Notes under the pieces: model-generated
What the model was told of the DNA's origin: nothing
The model's database searches: none
What the model saw: the letters and a program-made list of their open reading frames with translations, nothing else
Assembly: GCF_026240945.1 (NCBI RefSeq)
Contig: NZ_JAPFPY010000018.1
Span: 33,958-97,957 of the forward strand
Direction: 5' to 3'
DNA length: 64,000 nucleotides
Source of the DNA: Mycolicibacterium sp. J2
Lineage (GTDB): Bacteria; Actinomycetota; Actinomycetes; Mycobacteriales; Mycobacteriaceae
Made by a program: the position numbers and the translations under genes
In this document: one piece after another, positions 25,487 to 33,508 of the stretch
How the letters are laid out: each line of letters starts with the position of its first letter
Numbering within the stretch: position 1 is the first letter of the stretch

Positions 25487-25553
25487 TGGCCGAGGCGGCC
25501 GGGCTTTAGTGGCCGAGGCGGCAGGGTCTCAGTGGCCGAGGCGGCCGCGACCC
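25485..25553. repeat. Three tandem copies of a 23-bp repeat
   Basis: Units start at 25485, 25508 and 25531, each beginning AGTGGCCGAGGCGGC with a variable last 8 bases. The first unit starts inside the modA stop codon; the third includes the stop and last codons of chorismate mutase (residues RGRLGH). Each unit holds the small palindrome GGCCGAGGCGGC(C). The arrangement suggests duplication of the 3' end of the chorismate mutase gene toward modA. Confidence 0.85.
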
Positions 25554-25789
25554 ATCTGGAGCAGCAGCATCGCCAGGTCCTTGCCCTCCGGGCCGAGCTC
25601 GCTGTAGCGCTCGATGACCTTCATCTCCCGGCTGTGCACCAGGCGGGTGCCACCCGAGGCCATCCGGATCTTGCCGATGGTCTGGGACACCTCCTTGCGC
25701 CGCTTGATGGCGGCCAGGATCTCGGCGTCCAGCCGGTCGATCTCCAGGCGCAGATCGTCGATGTTGGGGGCGTCGGTGTCGATACTCAT
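25529..25789 (-). CDS. aroQ: Intracellular chorismate mutase (AroQ, delta type)
   Basis: An 86-residue all-helical mutase (98 residues if the upstream ATG at 25825 is used) converting chorismate to prephenate for Phe/Tyr synthesis. The first helix LRLEIDRLDAEILAAIKRRKEVSQTIGKIRM holds the conserved arginines and the core lysine, and VHSREMKVIERYSELG and the C-terminal MGRGRLGH match the M. tuberculosis Rv0948c enzyme, whose C-terminal residues are needed for activation by DAHP synthase. Its last codons lie within a triplicated 23-bp repeat. It is divergent from uvrD1. Confidence 0.9.
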   Translation of the reverse strand: MSIDTDAPNIDDLRLEIDRLDAEILAAIKRRKEVSQTIGKIRMASGGTRLVHSREMKVIERYSELGPEGKDLAMLLLQMGRGRLGH

Positions 25790-25851
25790 GGATGAGTCCT
25801 CACTGTTGGTGGGTTCTGGTTTCATCCGGTTGCGGGCCTCACCAAACAGAC

Positions 25852-25884
25852 GAGCCCCGGATCCGGATGCGGACCGCGGGGCTC
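25852..25884 (-). other. Inverted repeat in the chorismate mutase leader
   Basis: GAGCCCC and GGGGCTC are 7-bp complementary arms separated by 19 bases that themselves contain GGATCCGGATGCGG. It lies 27-63 bp before the possible start codons of aroQ, in the transcript leader. It may be a hairpin affecting expression; no known riboswitch class was recognised. Confidence 0.4.
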
Positions 25885-26026
25885 TGGGAAGCAGCTAGAC
25901 CACGGGCACCGCGGATCGGTACCCGTAAAAAAATCGTCCCTGCAGATGGAGCACTTTTCGAGTGTGCCACCAAGCAAGCCGTCGACGCAAAAAGTGTCCC
26001 CGGGCAGCGGTAGGTTTGACAGCGAT

Positions 26027-28336
26027 ATGAGCGTCATCAGCGAAACCGATCAACTCCTCGACGGACTCAACCCGCAGCAGCGGCAGGCGGTGCTGCACGA
26101 GGGGTCGCCGCTGCTCATCGTGGCCGGTGCCGGGTCGGGCAAGACGGCCGTGCTGACCCGGCGGGTGGCATACCTGCTGGCGGCCCGCGATGTCGGCGTC
26201 GGGCAGATCCTGGCCATCACCTTCACCAACAAGGCCGCCGCCGAGATGCGCGAGCGCGTGGTGCAACTGGTCGGGCCCCGGGCGCGCAATATGTGGGTGT
26301 CGACGTTCCACTCGACGTGTGTGCGCATCCTGCGCAACCAGGCCTCGCTGCTGCCCGGGCTCAACTCCAACTTCTCCATCTACGACGCCGACGACTCCCG
26401 GCGCCTGCTGATGATGATCGCCAAGGACATGGGGCTGGACACCAAGCGGTACTCGCCGCGGGTGCTGTCCAACGGGATCTCCAATCTGAAGAACGAGCTC
26501 GTCGATCCCGAGCGGGCGGTCGCCGAGCTGACCGACTCATCCGACGACATGTCCAAGACCGTGGCCTCGGTGTTCGGTGAATACCAACGCCGGCTGCGGG
26601 CGGCCAACGCGCTGGACTTCGACGACCTGATCGGCGAAACCGTCGGTGTGCTGCAGGCTTTTCCGCAGGTGGCCCAGTACTACCGGCGCCGGTTCCGGCA
26701 CATCCTGGTCGACGAGTACCAGGACACCAACCACGCCCAGTACGTGCTGGTGCGCGAACTGGTCGGGGGCGGGCCCGAGGACACCGGCGAGGTGCCCCCG
26801 GCAGAACTGTGCGTGGTCGGTGACGCCGATCAGTCCATCTACGCGTTCCGCGGCGCCACCATCCGCAACATCGAGGACTTCGAGCGGGACTACCCGAACG
26901 CGACAACCATTCTGCTGGAACAGAATTACCGCTCCACCCAGACCATCCTGAACGCCGCGAACGCCGTCATCTCCCGCAACGCTGGGCGCCGGGAGAAGCG
27001 GTTGTGGACCGACTCCGGTGACGGGGAGCTGATCGTCGGCTACGTCGCCGACAACGAGCACGACGAGGCGCGGTTCGTCGCCGGTGAGATCGATGCGCTG
27101 GCCGACCAGGATCAGATCAATTACAACGACGTCGCGGTGTTCTACCGGACCAACAACTCCTCACGCGCGCTGGAGGAGGTGTTCATCCGCTCGGGCATCC
27201 CGTACAAGGTTGTCGGCGGCGTTCGGTTCTACGAGCGCAAGGAGATTCGCGATATCGTCGCCTACCTGCGGGTGCTGGACAACCCCGGCGACTCGGTGAG
27301 CATGCGGCGCATCCTCAACACCCCGCGCCGCGGCATCGGGGACCGCGCCGAGGCGTGCGTGGCGGTGTACGCCGAGAACACCGGGGCCAGTTTCAACGAC
27401 GCCCTACAGGCCGCCGCCGAGGGCAAGGTTCCGATGCTCAACACCCGCTCGGAGAAGGCCATCGCCTCGTTCGTGGCGTTGCTCGACGAGCTGCGTGGCG
27501 GCCTCGACGGCGAGCTCGGCGACCTGGTCGAGTCGGTGCTCGACCGCACCGGCTACCGTCGCGAGCTCGAAGCGTCCAACGACCCGCAGGACCTGGCGCG
27601 CCTGGACAACCTCAACGAATTGGTCAGCGTCGCACACGAATTCAGTATCGACCTGGCCAACGCGCAGGCACTTCGCGATGAGGAGGAACTCGACGAAGAC
27701 GTCCCGGAAACCGGGGTGCTGGCGCAGTTCCTGGAGCGGGTCTCACTGGTCGCCGACACCGACGAGATCCCCGAGCACGGCACCGGCGTGGTCACCATGA
27801 TGACCCTGCACACCGCCAAGGGACTGGAATTCCCGGTGGTGTTCGTGACCGGCTGGGAGGACGGCATGTTCCCGCACATGCGGGCGCTCGGCGACCCGAC
27901 CGAACTGTCCGAGGAGCGCCGGCTGGCCTATGTGGGCATCACCAGGGCCCGGCAGCGGCTCTACCTGAGCCGGGCCAAGGTGCGCTCGTCATGGGGACAA
28001 CCGATGCTCAACCCGGAGTCCCGGTTCCTGCGTGAGATCCCGGAGGAGCTGATCAACTGGCGCCGCGTCGAGACGCCGGCATCGATGCTCAGCGCCCCGC
28101 GTAGTGTGGGCCGGTTCGCCGACAGCGCTCGCCCGGCCCCGGCTCGGTCCGCGGCGCCGCGTAACCGGACCCTGCTGGTCCTCGAGCCCGGCGACCGCGT
28201 CACCCACGACAAGTACGGGCTCGGCCGGGTGGAAGAGGTCTCCGGGATGGGCGAATCGGCCATGTCGCTCATCGATTTCGGCAGCGCCGGCCGGGTCAAA
28301 CTGATGCACAACCACGCACCGGTGACCAAACTCTAG
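26027..28336 (+). CDS. uvrD1: ATP-dependent DNA helicase UvrD1 (PcrA/UvrD family)
   Basis: A 769-residue SF1A helicase (about 771 in M. tuberculosis). Motifs in order: QxxQ region LNPQQRQAV, Walker A AGAGSGKT, motif Ia TFTNKAAAEM, Walker B VDEYQDTN, motif III GDADQSIYAFRGA, motif IV EQNYRST, motif V MTLHTAKGLEFPVVF and motif VI VGITRARQRL. The C-terminal end has the Tudor-like domain (GDRVTHDKYGLGRVEEVSG) that in UvrD1 and PcrA contacts partners such as RNA polymerase. The ATG at 26027 is chosen from homologue length. It unwinds DNA in nucleotide excision repair and cooperates with Ku in mycobacteria. Confidence 0.95.
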   Translation: MSVISETDQLLDGLNPQQRQAVLHEGSPLLIVAGAGSGKTAVLTRRVAYLLAARDVGVGQILAITFTNKAAAEMRERVVQLVGPRARNMWVSTFHSTCVRILRNQASLLPGLNSNFSIYDADDSRRLLMMIAKDMGLDTKRYSPRVLSNGISNLKNELVDPERAVAELTDSSDDMSKTVASVFGEYQRRLRAANALDFDDLIGETVGVLQAFPQVAQYYRRRFRHILVDEYQDTNHAQYVLVRELVGGGPEDTGEVPPAELCVVGDADQSIYAFRGATIRNIEDFERDYPNATTILLEQNYRSTQTILNAANAVISRNAGRREKRLWTDSGDGELIVGYVADNEHDEARFVAGEIDALADQDQINYNDVAVFYRTNNSSRALEEVFIRSGIPYKVVGGVRFYERKEIRDIVAYLRVLDNPGDSVSMRRILNTPRRGIGDRAEACVAVYAENTGASFNDALQAAAEGKVPMLNTRSEKAIASFVALLDELRGGLDGELGDLVESVLDRTGYRRELEASNDPQDLARLDNLNELVSVAHEFSIDLANAQALRDEEELDEDVPETGVLAQFLERVSLVADTDEIPEHGTGVVTMMTLHTAKGLEFPVVFVTGWEDGMFPHMRALGDPTELSEERRLAYVGITRARQRLYLSRAKVRSSWGQPMLNPESRFLREIPEELINWRRVETPASMLSAPRSVGRFADSARPAPARSAAPRNRTLLVLEPGDRVTHDKYGLGRVEEVSGMGESAMSLIDFGSAGRVKLMHNHAPVTKL

Positions 28337-28891
28337 TCAGCTTCGCGCCCACCGGCCCGTCGCGGGCAGCAGCGCCAGCACGATCGCGGCGACCGGCAGC
28401 ACCGGCATGGCGTAGACGACGGGGTGCAACCGCGCACCGGCCAGGAACAGGCAGCCGAAGATCATCAGTCCGATCGCCGCGCCGATGACGATCAGCAGCC
28501 GGCCCAGCCGTCGGCGCAGCAGGAGCGCGATCAGGCCGCCGATGCCGGCCGCCGCGGAGATCGCGGTGAGGAACCCGATCGCCACACAGAACAGCCGGTC
28601 GGTGCGCCACCAGCCGGCGATCAGGTCGGTGGCGATGACGGCGGTGGCCCAGCCGGTCAGGATGCTGAACACTGCGGCGGCGATGGCCGCCGCGGCGCCG
28701 GGGTCGCGGTGTGCCGTGACCAGCTGCGGTCTGGGCCGGGGGATGTAGCTCGTTTGGTCGGGCTCGGCCCGGCTGCGCACGAAGGTGGTGCGGTCGTCAC
28801 CCAGCTGTGGCGCGAGTGCGGGAAAGGAGCCGGTGGGGGTCCGGCGGATGATGTTCGTGCGTGGCTCGTCGGATGACTGGTCGGAACTCAC
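28337..28891 (-). CDS. Membrane protein of unknown function, downstream of M23 peptidase
   Basis: About 184 residues. The first 70 are hydrophilic with RRTPTGSFPAL and proline-rich stretches, followed by three or four transmembrane segments (AAAIAAAVFSILTGWATAVIATDLI, FCVAIGFLTAISAAAGIGGLIALLL, LLIVIGAAIGLMIFGCLFLAGA and VVYAMPVLPVAAIVLALLP). Start is GTG 28891 or TTG 28900; either touches the stop of the M23 peptidase gene, so the two form a coupled unit. It converges on uvrD1 with no gap. No family name can be given. Confidence 0.65.
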   Translation of the reverse strand: MSSDQSSDEPRTNIIRRTPTGSFPALAPQLGDDRTTFVRSRAEPDQTSYIPRPRPQLVTAHRDPGAAAAIAAAVFSILTGWATAVIATDLIAGWWRTDRLFCVAIGFLTAISAAAGIGGLIALLLRRRLGRLLIVIGAAIGLMIFGCLFLAGARLHPVVYAMPVLPVAAIVLALLPATGRWARS

Positions 28892-28892
28892 A

Positions 28893-29963
28893 TCATCCAA
28901 CGTAGGTGCCGGGGCTAAGCCCCCGCTGGGCGAGCCATGGCACCGGGTCGATGCGGTTGCTGCCGTTGAGCAAGACCTCGAAGTGGCAGTGCGGGCCGGT
29001 CGAGTTGCCGCGGTTGCCGATGGTGGCGATCTGGTCGCCGGCCATCACGCGCTGACCGACCGACACGAGCCAGGTGTTGACGTGGCCGTACAGCGTGACG
29101 GTGCCGTCGTTGTGGCGGATCTTGACCCACGCCCCGTAGCCGGCGGTCGGGCCGGCGTCGATGACGGTGCCGTCGGCGACGGCCACGATGGGCGTGCCGA
29201 TGGGTCCGGCGATGTCGATGCCGGCGTGCAGCACACCCCAGCGGTACCCGAAGCCCGACGTCCACACGCCCTTGGTGGGCATCACGAACAACGGCCGGGA
29301 CAGCCGGGCCTCCCGCTCGGCGCGCTCCTGGGCGAAGGCGGCGGCCTTGGTGATCTCCTCGGCGTGCACCGCGGAGCTGGCGGCCGGTTCGACGGTGACG
29401 ATCTGCATGCCGTCGGTCGACCCCGTGATGACACCGCCGCTGAGGCCGGCCTGCGCGCCGGTCAGGATGGTGTCCGAGGTGGGCTTGGCCGAGTCCGCGG
29501 TGCTCAGCGTGTACGCGCCGGAGGCGGTGGCGCCGGCGGCCATGGCGGCGATCAGCAGGCGGCTCTTGACGGCGCCGACGGTCTGCTTGCGGTGCGCGCC
29601 ACCGGCGCGCGGGCGGCGGATGTCGATGATGTCGGTCTTGGCCAGGCCGTCGCTGAGGTCGGTGTGGCTGTCCCGGTAGCCGTGGGCCGACGGTGCGGGC
29701 TGCTCGGATGCGAACTCACTCGGCACGGCCAGCCGCAGCGGGACCAGATCGTCGGTGTCGTTGAGGTCGTCGAGCTCGGGAGCCGCGATGACGCGCTGCT
29801 CCTTGTCGAATGCCGAGTTGGCCCGGAAGTCGAGTTCGGGCAGGTCACCGAATTCGTTGAACGGGATGATGTCGGTTACTTCGGCGGCGGAGGCGGGACG
29901 GATCGGCTTGCGAGCACTCGTCGCGGTTCCCTTCGGGGAGCGGGGCGAACTGTGCTCAAGCAA
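28893..29963 (-). CDS. M23-family peptidase (peptidoglycan endopeptidase), Rv0950c-like
   Basis: A 356-residue protein. A cytoplasmic N-terminal region (about residues 1-130, acidic then basic RRPRAGGAHRKQ) leads to one transmembrane segment (SRLLIAAMAAGATASGAYTL) and an extracytoplasmic C-terminal LytM/M23 domain. The zinc ligands are visible in HAGIDIAGP (HxxxD) and in GPHCHFEV (HxH), with the catalytic GHVN histidine. It likely cuts peptidoglycan cross-bridges. The start is TTG 29963 behind AAGAAGGACATCGCAGG; no better ATG or GTG is near. A CRP-like site lies in the shared promoter region with sucC. Confidence 0.87.
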   Translation of the reverse strand: MLEHSSPRSPKGTATSARKPIRPASAAEVTDIIPFNEFGDLPELDFRANSAFDKEQRVIAAPELDDLNDTDDLVPLRLAVPSEFASEQPAPSAHGYRDSHTDLSDGLAKTDIIDIRRPRAGGAHRKQTVGAVKSRLLIAAMAAGATASGAYTLSTADSAKPTSDTILTGAQAGLSGGVITGSTDGMQIVTVEPAASSAVHAEEITKAAAFAQERAEREARLSRPLFVMPTKGVWTSGFGYRWGVLHAGIDIAGPIGTPIVAVADGTVIDAGPTAGYGAWVKIRHNDGTVTLYGHVNTWLVSVGQRVMAGDQIATIGNRGNSTGPHCHFEVLLNGSNRIDPVPWLAQRGLSPGTYVG

Positions 29964-30068
29964 CCTGCGATGTCCTTCTTTTCGTGACCTTGCCGTGATC
30001 TGGACCAGTAGGCACGGTAACGAAACGCGAATGTGAGTGGCAACCCAAGCGGGTGTTCCGGCGAGGAT

Positions 30069-30084
30069 TGTGACTTGTATCACT
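30069..30084. promoter_or_regulatory. CRP-like binding site between M23 peptidase gene and sucC
   Basis: TGTGACTTGTATCACT matches the CRP consensus TGTGAnnnnnnTCACA except for the last base. It lies about 105 bp before the leftward peptidase start and 150 bp before sucC, so a cAMP-CRP (Rv3676-type) regulator may act on either gene. Confidence 0.6.
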
Positions 30085-30233
30085 GGACGGGGCCGGTGAG
30101 ATTTAGCACAAGTCAGGTGGGCGATGGGGGAGGTCGTGGCGCGGGTCGATAAAGTGCCCAGCGAGCCAGTCAGGCCCAAACGCTGAAGTGAATTCAAACG
30201 TCAACGCAGACAGACAGGGATTTCTCGGAGCTC

Positions 30234-31397
30234 ATGGATCTCTTCGAATATCAGGCGAAAGAGTTGTTCGCCAAGCACAACGTCCCAACCACTCCCGGCC
30301 GGGTCACCGACTCGCCCGAGGACGCCAAGGCGATCGCCGAGGAAATCGGCAAGCCGGTCATGGTCAAGGCTCAGGTCAAGGTCGGCGGGCGCGGTAAGGC
30401 CGGCGGCGTGAAGTACGCGGCCACCCCCGAGGACGCCTTCACCCACGCGCAGAACATCCTCGGCCTGGACATCAAGGGTCACGTCGTCAAGAAGCTCCTC
30501 GTCGCCGAAGCCAGCGACATCGCCGAGGAGTACTACATCTCCTTCCTGCTCGACCGCTCCAACCGCACCTACCTGGCCATGTGCTCGGTCGAGGGTGGCA
30601 TGGAGATCGAAGAGGTCGCCGCAACCAAGCCCGAGCGCCTCGCCAAGGTGCCCGTCGACGCGGTCAAGGGTGTCGACTTGGCGTTCGCGCGTGAGATCGC
30701 CGAGAAGGGCCACCTGCCCGCCGAGGTGCTCGACGCCGCCGCCGTGACCATCCAGAAGCTGTGGGAGGTCTTCGTCGGCGAGGACGCCACCCTGGTGGAG
30801 GTCAACCCGTTGGTGCGTACCCCGGACAACCAGATCCTCGCGCTGGACGGCAAGGTCACCCTGGACGCCAACGCCGACTTCCGGCAGCCCGGGCATGCCG
30901 CGTTCGAGGACAAGGACGCCACCGATCCCCTGGAGCTCAAGGCCAAGGAGAACGACCTCAACTACGTCAAGCTCGACGGCGAGGTCGGCATCATCGGTAA
31001 CGGTGCCGGTCTGGTCATGTCGACCCTGGACGTCGTCGCCTACGCCGGCGAGAAGCACGGCAACGTGAAGCCGGCCAACTTCCTGGACATCGGCGGTGGC
31101 GCCTCGGCCGAGGTGATGGCCAACGGTCTGGACGTGATCCTGGGCGACTCTCAGGTCAAGAGCGTGTTCGTGAACGTGTTCGGCGGCATCACCGCCTGCG
31201 ACGCGGTCGCCAACGGCATCGTCAAGGCACTGCAGATCCTCGGTGACGAGGCCAACAAGCCGCTCGTGGTCCGCCTGGACGGCAACAACGTCGAAGAGGG
31301 CCGCCGCATCCTGGCCGAGGCCAACCACCCGCTGGTGATCCAGGCCGAGACCATGGACGCCGGTGCCGACAAAGCCGCCGAGCTGGCGAACAAGTAA
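30234..31397 (+). CDS. sucC: Succinyl-CoA synthetase (ADP/GDP-forming) beta subunit
   Basis: A 387-residue ATP-grasp enzyme subunit. It begins MDLFEYQAKELFAKH and contains the nucleotide-grasp segment KAQVKVGGRGKAGGVK, the NPLV metal-site block and the C-terminal ligase domain with GGI-T-ACD. With SucD it makes succinate and ATP or GTP from succinyl-CoA in the TCA cycle. The ATG has TCGGAG upstream. sucD follows after 15 bp. A CRP-like site lies upstream. Confidence 0.96.
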   Translation: MDLFEYQAKELFAKHNVPTTPGRVTDSPEDAKAIAEEIGKPVMVKAQVKVGGRGKAGGVKYAATPEDAFTHAQNILGLDIKGHVVKKLLVAEASDIAEEYYISFLLDRSNRTYLAMCSVEGGMEIEEVAATKPERLAKVPVDAVKGVDLAFAREIAEKGHLPAEVLDAAAVTIQKLWEVFVGEDATLVEVNPLVRTPDNQILALDGKVTLDANADFRQPGHAAFEDKDATDPLELKAKENDLNYVKLDGEVGIIGNGAGLVMSTLDVVAYAGEKHGNVKPANFLDIGGGASAEVMANGLDVILGDSQVKSVFVNVFGGITACDAVANGIVKALQILGDEANKPLVVRLDGNNVEEGRRILAEANHPLVIQAETMDAGADKAAELANK

Positions 31398-31412
31398 GGG
31401 AGCCGAACAAAG

Positions 31413-32315
31413 ATGTCTATCTTCCTGAACAAGGATTCCAAGGTCATCGTCCAGGGCATCACCGGCGGCGAGGGCACCAAGCACACCGCGCTGATGCTCA
31501 AGGCCGGCACCCAGGTGGTCGGTGGCGTCAACGCCCGCAAGGCCGGCACCACCGTGTCGCACAAAGACAAAGACGGCAACGACGTCGAGCTGCCGGTGTT
31601 CGGTTCGGTGGCTGAGGCGATGAAGGAGACCGGCGCCGACGTGTCGATCGCCTTCGTGCCGCCGGCATTCTCGAAGGACGCCATCATCGAGGCCATCGAC
31701 GCCGAGATCCCGCTGCTGGTGGTCATCACCGAGGGAATCCCGGTGCAGGACAGCGCTTATGCGTGGGCCTACAACGTGGAGAAGGGTCAGAAGACCCGGA
31801 TCATCGGCCCGAACTGCCCCGGCATCATCACCCCGGGCGAGTCCCTGGTCGGCATCACGCCGAACAACATCACCGGCAAGGGCCCGATCGGCCTGGTGTC
31901 GAAGTCCGGCACGCTGACCTACCAGATGATGTACGAGCTGCGCGATCTCGGCTTCTCCACCGCCATCGGCATCGGCGGTGACCCGGTCATCGGCACCACC
32001 CACATCGACGCCCTCGAGGCGTTCGAGAAGGATCCCGAGACCAAGCTCATCGTGATGATCGGTGAGATCGGCGGCGACGCCGAGGAGAAGGCCGGCGCCT
32101 ACATCCAGGCCAACGTCACCAAGCCGGTCGTCGGCTACGTCGCCGGCTTCACCGCTCCGGAGGGCAAGACCATGGGCCACGCCGGGGCCATCGTCTCCGA
32201 CGGTGCGGGTACCGCGCAGGGTAAGAAGGAGGCTCTGGAGGCCGCTGGGGTGAAGGTCGGCAAGACGCCGTCCGAGACCGCCAAGCTGGCTCGGGAGATC
32301 TTCGAGACGCTGTAA
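31413..32315 (+). CDS. sucD: Succinyl-CoA synthetase alpha subunit
   Basis: A 300-residue CoA-binding subunit. The Rossmann CoA-binding start reads MSIFLNKDSKVIVQGITGGEG, and the phosphorylated catalytic histidine lies in MGHAGAIV. GPNCPGIITPGE and GIGGDPVIGTTHIDAL are further family blocks. It is the second gene of the sucCD operon, which ends in a strong hairpin terminator 17 bp past the stop. Confidence 0.96.
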   Translation: MSIFLNKDSKVIVQGITGGEGTKHTALMLKAGTQVVGGVNARKAGTTVSHKDKDGNDVELPVFGSVAEAMKETGADVSIAFVPPAFSKDAIIEAIDAEIPLLVVITEGIPVQDSAYAWAYNVEKGQKTRIIGPNCPGIITPGESLVGITPNNITGKGPIGLVSKSGTLTYQMMYELRDLGFSTAIGIGGDPVIGTTHIDALEAFEKDPETKLIVMIGEIGGDAEEKAGAYIQANVTKPVVGYVAGFTAPEGKTMGHAGAIVSDGAGTAQGKKEALEAAGVKVGKTPSETAKLAREIFETL

Positions 32316-32331
32316 CGAGCTGTATACGAGG

Positions 32332-32365
32332 ATGGCCCCCGCGGGATTCGCGGGGGCCATTCTTG
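32332..32365. terminator. Intrinsic terminator after sucCD
   Basis: A 12-bp perfect stem, ATGGCCCCCGCG with CGCGGGGGCCAT, around a 5-base loop, followed by TCTTGT. It separates sucD from the convergent AAA+ ATPase gene and may serve both. Confidence 0.85.
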
Positions 32366-32391
32366 TCGCGCCGACACTACGGTTTCTGCTG

Positions 32392-33504
32392 TCAATCGGG
32401 CTGTTTCGCGCCATCAACCGTAGTCTCGGCGGGCGGTTGCCCCTCGCGGTAGCGCAGTATGTGACGTACCAGCGGTTCGGTGAGGTCGTACCAGGTGGCG
32501 CGCCGGTCGCCGGTGTCGGACTTGGCGGCCGTCACCCAGTGTGCTGCCACCAGCCGGCCCAGTGCCGCCGATGCGGTCTGATTCGAAACGCCCACGGCGG
32601 CGGCCAGATCGGAGACGGTGCGCGGTCCGTCGCCGCGTGCGATCTCGACCACCAGCCGCTGTTCGCCGGGCGGTAGTTCCCACAGCCGGTGCTGGTAGAG
32701 CGGGGTCAACCGGTCCAGCAGCGCCGTCAGTACCGGGGTGACGGCCGCCAGGCCCTGGTGGTCGGCGACGTCGCCGACCATCCGCCATATCCGGGGTGCG
32801 CCACCGGTCACCGCGGCGATCTGCGAAAGCCGGTGTGTGCCGTCGGCGGAGCGCACATAATCGGCCAGTTCGTCGTCGCCACGGTCGCGGGCCGTCGCGG
32901 CCACGATCCGTGCGCCGTCTGCCACGCTCAGGTCGGTCAGGTTCTCGATGATGAACGAGCCGTACCAGGGGTGGCTGCGTGACGACACACCGGGGAAAAG
33001 CCTTGGTGCGGTGGCGAAAATCGTTACCGCCGTCGATGTTTCGACCCACGCCCGCAGACTTCCTTGGCCGGCTTCGCCGATCGCGTCGAACACCCGGTCC
33101 AGGTTCTCGATGACGGCCAGCACCATCCGGCCGTCGGCGATGTCGAGGATGGTCCGTTCCAGCTCGACCACGTCGTCGCGCAGGTCCTTCGCGTCTGCGC
33201 GACGGGTCCGTAGCAGCTCGACGAGCAGATCGGCGTAGCTCCCGATGGCCAACGCGTCTTCGGGAATGATCAGGGGCAGAACATGATCGGCGTGGGATGC
33301 CAGGGTTCGATTCAGCGCCACCCGCACGGTGTGGGTCTTACCGCTGCCGCGCGGCCCGACGAGCAGGGCGTGTGGCCGGGAGCCGTCCGTCGCGGCCGTC
33401 CTGAGCCGCTGGACCAGCCGGGCCAGCAGAGCCTCCCGCCCGACCGTGCGCGCTTCCAGGCCGGCGGCATCGGCGGTGCCCGGGGTGTAGAGCGGTGCGT
33501 TCAT
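32392..33504 (-). CDS. AAA+ ATPase with C-terminal winged helix (Orc/Cdc6-like), second of a pair
   Basis: A 370-residue soluble protein. Residues 17-24 hold an N-terminal ARTVGRE box, Walker A is GPRGSGKT at 50-57, Walker B the LAVIENLD segment near residue 135, and an arginine-finger-like region follows (GGAPRIWRM). Residues about 290-355 form a MarR-like winged helix (SDLAAAVGVSNQTASAALGRLV). This is the AAA_16/Orc1-like ATPase layout: nucleotide-switch module plus DNA-reading head. Its ATG lies 4 bp after the stop of another ATPase of similar build, so the two form an operon. The pair lies between sucD and the LLM oxidoreductase, adjacent genes in M. tuberculosis. Function unknown. Confidence 0.7.
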   Translation of the reverse strand: MNAPLYTPGTADAAGLEARTVGREALLARLVQRLRTAATDGSRPHALLVGPRGSGKTHTVRVALNRTLASHADHVLPLIIPEDALAIGSYADLLVELLRTRRADAKDLRDDVVELERTILDIADGRMVLAVIENLDRVFDAIGEAGQGSLRAWVETSTAVTIFATAPRLFPGVSSRSHPWYGSFIIENLTDLSVADGARIVAATARDRGDDELADYVRSADGTHRLSQIAAVTGGAPRIWRMVGDVADHQGLAAVTPVLTALLDRLTPLYQHRLWELPPGEQRLVVEIARGDGPRTVSDLAAAVGVSNQTASAALGRLVAAHWVTAAKSDTGDRRATWYDLTEPLVRHILRYREGQPPAETTVDGAKQPD

Positions 33505-33508
33505 CGGT

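Noticed and set aside
25485..25553. 23-bp repeats considered as a CRISPR array
   Set aside because: The copies are contiguous without spacers and overlap two coding ends; no cas genes are near.
25822..26037. 71-codon frame on the reverse strand upstream of chorismate mutase, considered as a leader peptide
   Set aside because: No run of aromatic-residue codons as expected for attenuation and no ribosome site; it overlaps the uvrD1 promoter.
29964..30233. Possible c-di-AMP (ydaO) riboswitch in the leader of the M23 peptidase gene
   Set aside because: The conserved core segments of that RNA could not be found; the CRP-like site is the only clear signal.
30201..32417. A 738-codon open frame antisense to sucC-sucD
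   Set aside because: It is the complementary-frame shadow of two certain genes; its product is low-complexity (Val/Gly/Asp/His-rich) and has no domain. High G+C makes such shadows common. The same applies to long opposite frames over purH, perM and the two MFS genes.
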